Shown: one piece after another, positions 13,550 through 21,370 of the stretch | Numbering within the stretch: the first letter of the stretch is position 1 | Layout of the letters: each line of letters starts with the position of its first letter | Source of the DNA: a bacterium | GTDB taxonomy: Bacteria > CSSED10-310 > JAJRTK01 | NCBI GenBank assembly: GCA_024278345.1 | Contig: JAJRTK010000156.1 | Location: forward strand, 1-21,370 | Direction: 5' to 3' | DNA: 21,370 bases | Made by a program: the position numbers and the translations under genes | The notes under the pieces: generated by a model | Seen by the model: the letters and a program-made list of their open reading frames with translations, nothing else | What the model was told of the DNA's origin: nothing | Databases searched by the model: none

Positions 13550-15604
13550 ATGAAGGATGTGCTTAGGCCCGATGAATTCAAGCAACCCGGCGCTGCCACC
13601 CACCGTGCCATCGATGAACAATCGGTCAACGCACTCAGGCTCCTGGCTGTAGACATGGTAGAAAGAGCACAGTCCGGCCACCCGGGCATGCCCCTGGGAG
13701 CAGCGGCCATTGCTTATGTTGTCTGGACAAGGTTCTTGAAACATAACCCACGGGATCCAAACTGGCCGGATCGAGACCGCTTCGTTTTGTCGGCCGGGCA
13801 TGCCAGTGCCCTCCTCTATTCTCTCCTTCACCTCACGGGTTATGGCCTGGAACTTGAGGATTTGAAACAGTTTCGCCAGTGGGGTTCTCGGACGCCCGGT
13901 CACCCGGAAAGAGGGGATACTCCCGGGGTTGAAGCGACCACCGGTCCGCTGGGCCAAGGGTTTGCAAACGGGGTGGGGATGGCTCTTGCCGAACGGTTTC
14001 TTGCACGCCGCTTCAACCGACCGGGTATCAAGCTTGTCGATCATCACGTCTATGCCCTGGTGAGCGACGGTGATCTCATGGAAGGCGTCGCCTCGGAGGC
14101 CGCTTCTCTGGCTGGCCATTTGAAGCTGGGTAAGCTCATCTACATCTATGATGACAACAGGATTACCATCGACGGCCCAACCTCCTTGGCCTTCACTGAA
14201 GATGTGGGGGCTCGATTTGCCGCTTTCGGCTGGCACGTACGAAAAGCAGATGGCCTCGATTTGAGTAGCCTCACTGACGCCTTGCAGGAAGCCAGGGAGG
14301 AGACTGAGCGGCCCTCTCTCATCATTGCCCGGACGCGAATCGGGTTTGGAAGCCCAAAGGAGGGTTCGGAAAAGTCCCATGGATCGCCTCTTGGCGCTGC
14401 GGCCGTGGCGGAAACGAAGAAGCGGCTGGGCTTCCCCCTGGATCGTGATTTCTTTATACCGCCCAATGTTCTGGCGCATTTCCGGCGAGCCATCGACATC
14501 GGACTGGTTGCCCAATCAGAATGGAAATCAAAAAAAGAAAAACTCGCTGATGCCCAGCCCCGTGCCGTGGAAGAGTTCGATAGGGTGATGACCGGGAAAC
14601 TCCCCAACGGCTGGGACTCAAAAATCCCGCTCTTCAACGCGGATTCTCGAGGATTGGCGACGCGAAAGGCCTCAGGCAGGGTCCTCCAGGCTTTGGCTGC
14701 AAGGGTTCCTGAGCTCGTGGGCGGGTCGGCGGATCTTGCCGGTTCCAACAATACCTGGCTGGAGGGCTTCGGCGACCTGGGCATGGGCGAGCGGAACGGA
14801 AGGAACCTCCACTTCGGGATTCGGGAACACGCCATGGGGGCCATCGCCAACGGAATGCTCCTTCACGGAGGAGTTCGCCCTTTCATCGGCACGTTCATGG
14901 TCTTTTCCGACTATATGCGACCGGCTATCCGGATTGCGGCAATGACGAAACTCCCCGTAGTTTACGTCTTCACCCACGACAGCATCGGCCTTGGGGAAGA
15001 TGGCCCCACTCATCAACCCATCGAGCACCTGGCAGCGCTCCGAGCAATTCCCAATTTGACAGTGATTCGACCATGCGATGCCAACGAAACGGCCCAGGCC
15101 TGGCGAGAGGCTCTCAGGAACAACTCAGGCCCAACAGCTCTCTGCCTGACCAGGCAGGCAGTGCCAACCCTGATGGCCACAACCCAACAGCCGAGAGCCC
15201 TTTCCATGGGCGTCTATATCATCCAGGACCCTTCCAACCCCGAGATCCTCTTGATCTCCTCGGGGTCGGAACTGCATCTTGCCCTGGCGGCGGCAAAAAA
15301 ACTTGCGGAAAAGCAGATTCACGCCCGAGTCGTCTCCATACCAAGTTGGGAACTGGCGGAAAAGCAGTCCGCCACCACTCTGGCCCGAATCTTCCCCCGG
15401 GATCTGCCTCACCGCCTTGCCATCGAAGCCGGCGTTCCCATGGGTTGGGAACGCTGGGTGGGTGCCGAAGGAAAAATCCTGGCCATCCGGAGATTTGGGG
15501 CTTCGGCGCCAGCGACCGTGGTCTTCGAAAAGTTTGGGTTCAGCGTAGAAAACGTCGTGGCCCGGGCACTCTCAATCCTGGGAAAAAGCCAGGGCACTCC
15601 CTGA
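13550..15604 (+). CDS. tkt: Transketolase
   Basis: Thiamine-diphosphate enzyme of 684 residues that moves two-carbon ketol units between sugar phosphates in the non-oxidative pentose phosphate pathway. Landmarks in order are [11 protein letters not shown] at 40-50, [11 protein letters not shown] at 81-91, TGPLGQG at 131-137, the cofactor/metal motif SDGDLMEG through DDNRITIDG at 172-209, [10 protein letters not shown] at 391-400, the catalytic Glu in IREHAMG at 424-430 and the transketolase signature [14 protein letters not shown] at 477-490. GAGGA at 13538-13542 supports ATG 13550; the 19 residues before [12 protein letters not shown] are a short non-conserved extension. It lies 92 bp after holB and convergent with asnS. 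Confidence 0.97.
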   Translation: MKDVLRPDEFKQPGAATHRAIDEQSVNALRLLAVDMVERAQSGHPGMPLGAAAIAYVVWTRFLKHNPRDPNWPDRDRFVLSAGHASALLYSLLHLTGYGLELEDLKQFRQWGSRTPGHPERGDTPGVEATTGPLGQGFANGVGMALAERFLARRFNRPGIKLVDHHVYALVSDGDLMEGVASEAASLAGHLKLGKLIYIYDDNRITIDGPTSLAFTEDVGARFAAFGWHVRKADGLDLSSLTDALQEAREETERPSLIIARTRIGFGSPKEGSEKSHGSPLGAAAVAETKKRLGFPLDRDFFIPPNVLAHFRRAIDIGLVAQSEWKSKKEKLADAQPRAVEEFDRVMTGKLPNGWDSKIPLFNADSRGLATRKASGRVLQALAARVPELVGGSADLAGSNNTWLEGFGDLGMGERNGRNLHFGIREHAMGAIANGMLLHGGVRPFIGTFMVFSDYMRPAIRIAAMTKLPVVYVFTHDSIGLGEDGPTHQPIEHLAALRAIPNLTVIRPCDANETAQAWREALRNNSGPTALCLTRQAVPTLMATTQQPRALSMGVYIIQDPSNPEILLISSGSELHLALAAAKKLAEKQIHARVVSIPSWELAEKQSATTLARIFPRDLPHRLAIEAGVPMGWERWVGAEGKILAIRRFGASAPATVVFEKFGFSVENVVARALSILGKSQGTP

Positions 15605-15866
15605 AACCCGGACTTCTCGTCGCGGTTCTACCGCGGCGGCCGATCCATCGTCTTCACCACCGGCCTCATCGGCCCGCCCTGACAGAATGCTCGGGTGGGC
15701 TTTTCAGCCCACGTCACGTACCGACTACGCCTCCGGTTATCCGGTGGTGCTTCAGCCTTGGGCCAGTAGATCGAAAGCGAGGACAATGGCGAGCAGCGGA
15801 TGCCGCGGGGAACTCCTGGCGATTTTTTATGAGAACTCCGGGTCAAAGCGCCCGGAAGATCAGGGC
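15605..15866. other. Convergent tkt/asnS intergenic region
   Basis: A 262-bp gap between two gene ends. It holds a 7-bp hairpin, GTGGGCT (15695-15701) with AGCCCAC (15706-15712) around TTTC, and a 5-bp hairpin at 15621-15635. Neither has a T-run on either strand, so no intrinsic terminator can be called. A copy of the dispersed repeat lies at 15774-15804. No credible gene is present. Confidence 0.5.
15774..15804. repeat. Dispersed intergenic repeat, copy C (partial)
   Basis: Bases 15774-15799 match 4427-4452 with four mismatches in 26, sharing AATGGCGAG and AGCGG. The similarity then decays. It appears to be a truncated or diverged relative of copies A and B. Confidence 0.4.
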
Positions 15867-17165
<1,299 letters not shown>

Positions 17166-17171
17166 CAACAT

Positions 17172-17175
17172 CCTC
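17172..17175 (-). promoter_or_regulatory. Ribosome binding site deciding the asnS start
   Basis: GAGG on the minus strand directly abuts ATG 17171, leaving no spacer, but is six bases from ATG 17165 and nine from ATG 17162. One of the two inner ATGs is therefore the likely start. Confidence 0.5.
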
Positions 17176-17205
17176 GTGATTCGTTTTTTTTGGAGCTGTT
17201 TTGCC

Positions 17206-17252
17206 TTCCGCTCCCATCAGGCGCCGTCCGGCACCCGCTGCTCGCCACGTTC
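17206..17252. repeat. Dispersed intergenic repeat, copy B
   Basis: A 47-bp segment in the asnS/argF divergent gap that matches the reverse complement of 4435-4481 with about seven mismatches. It contains TTCCGCTCCCATC, CGCCGTCCGGC and CTCGCCA. In this orientation it reads toward argF, as copy A reads toward larC. Confidence 0.6.
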
Positions 17253-17412
17253 GCAGCCAAAGGCAGCCAACAGCCCGAGGCCCTCGCCACGCCCAAGGAT
17301 TCGCCCCACTCAGTTACCGCAGTTGCCCTTGGGCTGAGAAGGGTTGTATTCGAGAGCGCTGGGATCTGCAATTCTGCACTCATCACAACCGCTGAAGCGA
17401 AGGAGAATCAAC

Positions 17413-18342
17413 ATGGCTAGACTGAAAGGCCGAAGTTTCCTGAGAATGCTGGATCTTGATCGGGCGGAGATCGAGTTAGTCCTAGAGACAGGACGCCACT
17501 TGAAAAGGCAAAAACAGCTAAGAGCCTTTCATCGCCCGTGCCAAGGCCAGACGATGGCGATGATTTTCCAGAAGCCATCGCTTCGCACCAGAGTTTCGTT
17601 CGAGGTCGCCATGCGGGATCTCGGAGGCCAAGCAATCTACTTGGCGCCCACGGATATTTCCTTGGGTAAGCGGGAGAAGAGCTCCGATATTGCCACGGTG
17701 CTTGGCAGCTATGTCGATGTGATTATGGCTCGCGTCTTCGGTCACGAGATTGTTGAAGATCTTGCTCAGTCGGCCGGTGTTCCGGTCATCAATGGACTTT
17801 CAGATCTAGAACACCCCTGCCAGGCTCTCGCCGATTTTATGACAGTATTGGAATGGAAGGGGCGACTTGAAGGTCTGACCATGGCGTACATCGGCGATGG
17901 GAACAATGTGGCAAACTCCCTCATGCTCGGTGCCGCACTGCTCGGGATGAACTTTCGAATCGCCACACCTAAAGGCTTCGAGCCAAGACAGACCACCGTA
18001 GATGAAGCCCGGGCCGTCGCTGGGACTCAATCGCACATAGAGATCCTCGGGTCGCCCGAAGAAGCCGCTCGGGGCGCCGATATCCTCTATACGGATGTTT
18101 GGACGAGTATGGGGCAAGAATCGGAGAAAGCCGAAAGAGGCCAACGGTTCCTGGGATACAAGATCGATAGGAAGCTTCTGGAAATGGCAGCCCCGGATGC
18201 CATGGTGCTTCACTGTCTTCCAGCTCACTACGGAGAAGAGATCACCGAAGAGGTTGCCCGCGGCCCGAAGTCAGCAATCTGGGACCAGGCAGAAAACCGA
18301 CTCCATGCACAAAAGGCATTGCTGAACCTCATATTGGCTTGA
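17413..18342 (+). CDS. argF: Ornithine carbamoyltransferase
   Basis: Cytosolic enzyme of 309 residues that joins carbamoyl phosphate and ornithine to make citrulline in arginine biosynthesis. The carbamoyl-phosphate loop is SLRTR at 56-60 (commonly STRTR), followed by RVFGH at 107-111 and HPCQ at 134-137. Ornithine-side motifs are DVWTSMGQE at 228-236 and HCLPAHYGEEI at 267-277, which distinguish OTC from aspartate carbamoyltransferase. AAGGAG at 17400-17405, seven bases upstream, fixes ATG 17413; the frame is open to 17344 but those residues are not conserved. No other arg gene is adjacent and I could not recognise an ARG box upstream. Confidence 0.96.
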   Translation: MARLKGRSFLRMLDLDRAEIELVLETGRHLKRQKQLRAFHRPCQGQTMAMIFQKPSLRTRVSFEVAMRDLGGQAIYLAPTDISLGKREKSSDIATVLGSYVDVIMARVFGHEIVEDLAQSAGVPVINGLSDLEHPCQALADFMTVLEWKGRLEGLTMAYIGDGNNVANSLMLGAALLGMNFRIATPKGFEPRQTTVDEARAVAGTQSHIEILGSPEEAARGADILYTDVWTSMGQESEKAERGQRFLGYKIDRKLLEMAAPDAMVLHCLPAHYGEEITEEVARGPKSAIWDQAENRLHAQKALLNLILA

Positions 18343-18455
18343 ATCGCCCGTGTTATCGGCGTTTCAGGCAAGAACTCGGGCTCCGGCGAGTAGAAAAGCT
18401 CCAGCCGACGTAGAGCAATTGCCAAGGATTGGAGGCTGAAGCTCTCTTCAGGACG

Positions 18456-18484
18456 TTGACCAAGCTTTCCAGACCTGATAAAAA
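18456..18484 (+). promoter_or_regulatory. Candidate sigma-70 promoter for the lipoprotein gene
   Basis: TTGACC (18456-18461, five of six consensus bases) is followed after exactly 17 bp by TAAAAA (18479-18484, four of six). It lies in the 291-bp gap after argF and would give a leader of about 140 nt before the lipoprotein start. Spacing and position support it. No other feature was found in this gap. Confidence 0.42.
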
Positions 18485-18633
18485 GTCGAGAATCCCAGCA
18501 GAAGGATGCGAACTGATCGGGTGGAAGCCTGCCCGCGGCAAGCTGGGCCTTGGATCACGAATTCGCGTGGTCGATTCGGCGCTAAGTGCCGTTCGCCTCG
18601 AGATGGCGTCTAACACGAAGGACGATGAATCCG

Positions 18634-19287
18634 ATGAGAACTCCCTTTGTACCAGGTATTCTGTTGGCAATGATGGTTCTTGCCGGCTGCCAACCCGGCG
18701 CCAGTCTCATGGGAACGGTGTCAGCGCCCGACGGCCCTGTCGAGGGCGCCGAGGTCAACATTCTGGATTCCCTCCAGAATTCCGTAGAGGCTGTGTTGAC
18801 GGGCCCGGGAGGTAAGTTCTCGGTGAGGACCCAATTGGCTCCTGGCGTGTACGTCGCCGAGGTCAAAAAGGCCGGCTACCAGACGGAATCTCAGACCTTT
18901 AGCTACCCCGAGGTCACCACCTTGGATCTGCGGATGAAGGCCTATCTTACCGTCAAAGGCCTGGTTCGCCTCCAAGATCAAAGTGTGGCCTCGAGGGCAA
19001 TTGTGCGCTTTAAGAAATCCAGTGGAAAAACGATGAAAAAATCGATTGCGGATGAAGGAGGCAATTATTCGGTTGGTGAACTAGACGCCGGTGAATACAC
19101 CATCGAAGTCGTGACGCCCGACGGTCTCTACGCAATCGAGATTCCAAATTACAAGATTTCAGAAAAGCAGAAGATTGTCGAGCTTGAAATTGTTCTGGAT
19201 CCGGCGAAGCGGAGCATTGACACGGTCGAGGGAGAAATCCAAAAAGCAAGAGTCATCCAAGACGTTGATGCACCCATTGAAAACTGA
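18634..19287 (+). CDS. Putative lipoprotein with two carboxypeptidase-regulatory-like domains
   Basis: Exported protein of 217 residues. The N-terminus MRTPFVPGILLAMMVLAGC is a classic lipoprotein signal peptide with lipobox LAGC and lipidated Cys19, so the mature protein is membrane-anchored. Two beta-sandwich units follow, about 25-102 and 104-189. Each has the CarboxypepD_reg/Cna-B layout: a G-x-V strand, an alanine-rich or substituted middle, a G-x-(F/Y)-S turn (GGKFSV, GGNYSV) and a final P/A-G-x-Y strand (APGVYVAEV, DAGEYTIEV). The last 28 residues are charged. ATG 18625 is an alternative start, but AAGGA at 18618-18622 is only two bases from it and 11 from 18634. The exact function is unknown; such domains usually mediate surface protein architecture or binding. 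It may be functionally paired with the next gene. Confidence 0.78.
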   Translation: MRTPFVPGILLAMMVLAGCQPGASLMGTVSAPDGPVEGAEVNILDSLQNSVEAVLTGPGGKFSVRTQLAPGVYVAEVKKAGYQTESQTFSYPEVTTLDLRMKAYLTVKGLVRLQDQSVASRAIVRFKKSSGKTMKKSIADEGGNYSVGELDAGEYTIEVVTPDGLYAIEIPNYKISEKQKIVELEIVLDPAKRSIDTVEGEIQKARVIQDVDAPIEN

Positions 19288-19303
19288 GGCCAAGATCGGC
19301 GGA

Positions 19304-19334
19304 GAGCCGAAGAACACCGGTTCTCCTTCGGCTC
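19304..19334. other. Hairpin downstream of the lipoprotein gene
   Basis: GAGCCGAAG at 19304-19312 pairs with CTTCGGCTC at 19326-19334. The loop can itself fold as AGAAC/GTTCT. There is no T-run, so it is more likely an mRNA 3' stabiliser or repeat than a terminator. Confidence 0.45.
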
Positions 19335-19402
19335 CAGCTTCCGGCCCTTCACGGGCCAAGAGGAACCGCCCACACGAATGGTTCCCTTTTTCCCCGGATT
19401 CG

Positions 19403-19425
19403 GGCCGTTTGCTCCGGCCTTTTTT
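19403..19425 (+). terminator. Probable Rho-independent terminator after the lipoprotein gene
   Basis: GGCCG (19403-19407) pairs with CGGCC (19415-19419) around a 7-nt loop, followed by six T residues (19420-19425). It lies about 116 bp after the lipoprotein stop. The stem is short but GC-only. Confidence 0.5.
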
Positions 19426-19660
19426 CGCCGTGGCGCAAGGTGAAAGTAGTCTCTTACTGGCGTGCGATTGCCGAATTAACCCGGGCCTGGCTGCACCCTT
19501 AGGAGTTCCCCCGCGGATTTTCAACAGCTCTTTCTAAAGATGTAACATCCTGATCGGTTTACCAACATTGGTGAGCCCCCATGCGAAACAGTGGCGGAAA
19601 ACCCCGAAGAAAGCCTTTCAATTCAGGCGGGATCCGAGGAAGTTCTGGAGGCATAGCGGA

Positions 19661-21370
19661 ATGGCGAAAAGGAGACCCTCGCCAAAAGCAGGTTCACCGA
19701 AGAAAGGCCGGCCTGGCAAGAAAGTTAGGCGGCGGCCACCTGCTCGGAGGAAGAAAAAGAAGTCCAATACGATCATTTACGTTCTGATTGGATTTATTTT
19801 CTTTCTGATCGTAGTTGCCGTAGTTGGGCTCCTGCTACTTCTGATTCCACCCGATATCCAGGGCGAAATCGAGGAGGCAGATGCACTTCTTTCATCTTCC
19901 GGTGATGCAAGAAGCGCTATCGTGAAACTTCAAGAGACGCGCACAGACTATGCGGATGTGGAGCAAATGACTCCAGAGTTCGAGGAGTCCATCAACATCC
20001 GTGTGGCGGCAATTCAAGACTATGATCAAATATGGAAGACGTGGGAAAAACCTGGTGGCAAGGCTAGGCCAGGCCCTATCATTGAGCGCCTTCAAGGACT
20101 CAAGGGGCGGGTGAAAGCCTATGATGCTTTCTTTGACAACCAGATGGCCCTCATCCGAAAGGCCGCGGAACAGCAGATCGAAGAAAAACTCTCTGCCGTC
20201 GCTTCACGACTCGATTCCGCCCCAGAGGAAGAAATCCGCTCAGAGCTCCAGCAGGTGAAGGACAACTATGGTTTTGTCGATTCCACCGGAAGAAAAATCG
20301 AGGAGGCTTTGAACGGCGAGATCCTGTCTATTCTGCGAAGCTCGGAGGAGAAGGCCGGGGACGCCAAATACGATCAGAGTTCGCAGGATCTGGAAAAAGC
20401 CAGAGGCTTGGCGGCCACATACGGAAACTACTTTTCCAGTCCGGAAAAACTCACGGGGCAGATCGAGCAACTCGCCGCAAGGATCGCACACGACAAGCAT
20501 CTGTTCGCCCAAGCCCAAGAAATCTTGGCCATGCCCCCGGGTGACGCACGACTCGCGGCTGCAACGAAAATCCTTGCCTCGAAACTGCAAGTCGGGGGCT
20601 CGGAGCCTCAGCAACTCATGGAGCAAGTAGCTCTACTGGTGGCTCCCACCGCAACACCCACACCGACCTCCACCCCCACTCCTGTCCAGACCGAGACTCC
20701 CACGCTGGAACCTTCGACCAAGACCCCGACACCAGAGCCACTGACCCCGACACCGGTGCAAGAGCTTTCGCCGGAGTCAGAAGCGACTCCCGCGGGTCGT
20801 ACGCCTTCTGGCACCACTTCCGTTGCCGTGCTTGCCACTCCGAAAACCACACCGCTCGTTCCCGAGCATCCAGTGTCCCGGGCTATCACTCTGGCCGTCA
20901 AGGTCAGGAGTTCCGCGGGCTCTCTAGTGGGATTCTCTATTTCCGTTGACGGTAATAACGTGGGACGTACTCGGGCGGATGGTTCGTGGTCTACCAGATT
21001 CGAAGTGAAGACAGGCCAGAGGATCGTGGTCTTGGTGGAGCGCCAGGGCTACAGTTTGGATCCCTCATCCAAGGCGATTACGGTGGGTGAGGGCGATTAT
21101 TACGAGCTTGTGTTCCTCGGAACTCCTCTGCAAAAGCCCACGAAGACGAAGACTCCCACTCCCACGAAAACTTTTACGCCCCGACCGAAGCCCACGAAAA
21201 CTCACACGCGGCGACCGCAGCCCACGAAAACGCCGACAAAACGGATGGTCACCATCAGGCGTCCCACGAAAACGCCGACAAAACGGATGGTCACCATCAG
21301 GCGTCCCACGAAAACGCCGACAAAACGGATGGTCACCATCAGGCGTCCCACGAAAACGCCGACAAAACGG
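19661..21370 (+). CDS. Single-pass membrane protein with Pro/Thr linker, beta-sandwich domain and 14-residue tandem repeats (partial)
   Basis: The frame is open from ATG 19661 to the last base, 570 residues without a stop, so the 3' end is missing. Residues 1-36 are extremely Lys/Arg-rich and should be cytoplasmic. Residues about 37-62 form one strong membrane helix. Residues about 66-325 look mainly helical, Glu/Lys/Gln-rich and possibly coiled-coil. A Pro/Thr-rich linker at 329-365 has TPTP-type runs. A beta-sandwich domain, about 408-488, includes SISVDGNNVGRTRADGSW and resembles carboxypeptidase-regulatory-like domains. A Thr/Lys/Pro tail at 492-520 leads into exact copies of PTKTPTKRMVTIRR. 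GGAG about ten bases upstream supports the start. The protein is unrecognised; a surface or periplasm-spanning anchor is an inference. Confidence 0.8.
   Translation, partial: MAKRRPSPKAGSPKKGRPGKKVRRRPPARRKKKKSNTIIYVLIGFIFFLIVVAVVGLLLLLIPPDIQGEIEEADALLSSSGDARSAIVKLQETRTDYADVEQMTPEFEESINIRVAAIQDYDQIWKTWEKPGGKARPGPIIERLQGLKGRVKAYDAFFDNQMALIRKAAEQQIEEKLSAVASRLDSAPEEEIRSELQQVKDNYGFVDSTGRKIEEALNGEILSILRSSEEKAGDAKYDQSSQDLEKARGLAATYGNYFSSPEKLTGQIEQLAARIAHDKHLFAQAQEILAMPPGDARLAAATKILASKLQVGGSEPQQLMEQVALLVAPTATPTPTSTPTPVQTETPTLEPSTKTPTPEPLTPTPVQELSPESEATPAGRTPSGTTSVAVLATPKTTPLVPEHPVSRAITLAVKVRSSAGSLVGFSISVDGNNVGRTRADGSWSTRFEVKTGQRIVVLVERQGYSLDPSSKAITVGEGDYYELVFLGTPLQKPTKTKTPTPTKTFTPRPKPTKTHTRRPQPTKTPTKRMVTIRRPTKTPTKRMVTIRRPTKTPTKRMVTIRRPTKTPTKR
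21221..21370 (+). repeat. Perfect 42-bp in-frame tandem repeat
   Basis: Three identical 42-bp units (21221-21262, 21263-21304, 21305-21346) and 24 bp of a fourth reach the window end. Each encodes PTKTPTKRMVTIRR in frame with the membrane protein. The preceding 29 codons carry diverged PTKT-type relatives, suggesting recent amplification of one unit. The array length beyond 21370 is unknown. Confidence 0.95.

Larger units (their letters stand above)
19288..19660. other. 373-bp gap between the two envelope-protein genes
   Basis: No credible gene. It contains a 9-bp hairpin at 19304-19334 and a terminator-like structure at 19403-19425, both listed separately. A weak promoter-like pair, TTCAAC at 19520-19525 and TAACAT at 19543-19548 with a 17-bp spacer, could serve the downstream gene but scores poorly in the -35 box. 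Confidence 0.4.

Noticed and set aside
15695-15712. Bidirectional terminator between tkt and asnS
   Set aside because: A good 7-bp hairpin exists but no T-run follows on either strand.
17166-17412. ARG box, T-box or riboswitch upstream of argF or asnS
   Set aside because: I saw no ARG-box half-sites, T-box sequence or conserved aptamer core. Only the dispersed repeat and an 8-bp inverted pair (GCCCAAGG / CCTTGGGC) are present. A TTGCCC at 17323 lacks a decent -10.
19581-19787. 68-codon frame overlapping the start of the membrane protein
   Set aside because: No ribosome binding site; the overlapping frame from 19661 continues for 570 codons with a clear membrane helix.
20608-20901. Minus-strand frame rich in Gly-Val repeats
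   Set aside because: It is the mirror of the Pro/Thr linker of the membrane protein, whose plus-strand frame is open for 570 codons.
21221-21370. CRISPR-like array
   Set aside because: The repeats are contiguous, with no spacers, and are translated in frame.

Overview
The window is a moderately GC-rich stretch of a bacterial chromosome, densely coded and mostly housekeeping. I see no phage genes, transposase, CRISPR array or plasmid replication gene. A lipoprotein with a lipobox, a GspF/PilC-type membrane protein and a single-pass envelope protein suggest an envelope-rich, probably diderm bacterium. None of the tRNA genes encodes its CCA tail. Intergenic gaps hold short perfect hairpins and dispersed repeats of the kind seen in many uncultivated environmental lineages. 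I cannot assign a phylum from the sequence alone.

Layout. 1-607 has no convincing gene. 617-2781 (+) holds a MerR-type regulator with an apparent HicB-like C-terminal domain, an HU-family DNA-bending protein followed by a clear terminator, and an orphan GspF/PilC-like membrane protein. 2782-3162 is a hairpin-rich block bounded by 24-bp inverted repeats; its right arm supplies the last codons of larC. larC (3132-4391, -) encodes the enzyme that inserts nickel into the nickel-pincer cofactor, with no other lar gene in view. 4654-7691 (+) is a three-gene cluster: an extended SDR epimerase/reductase, a phosphomannomutase/phosphoglucomutase, and an RdgB-type nucleotide-sanitising pyrophosphatase.

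7791-8402 is a five-tRNA cluster: Pro(TGG), Arg(TCT), His(GTG), Arg(TCG), Leu(TAG). It leads into a tight operon tig-clpP-engB-holA-holB, in which engB/holA and holA/holB each overlap by 4 bp. This joins nascent-chain folding, proteolysis, ribosome assembly and two clamp-loader subunits. tkt follows. asnS lies convergent to tkt and divergent from argF.

18634-21370 (+) encodes two envelope proteins: a lipoprotein made of two carboxypeptidase-regulatory-like beta-sandwich units, and a long protein that runs off the window. The second has a very basic N-terminus, one membrane helix, a helical stretch, a Pro/Thr linker, a beta-sandwich domain and a perfect 42-bp (14-residue) tandem repeat that reaches the last base.

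Most genes are ordinary. The points most worth a second look are the MerR-HicB-like fusion, the inverted-repeat hairpin element and its effect on larC, a dispersed intergenic repeat present in at least two and probably three copies, an insertion of about 90 residues in the clamp-loader delta' subunit, and the open-ended repeat protein at the right edge. I found nothing that by itself is a new multi-gene defence or mobile system.
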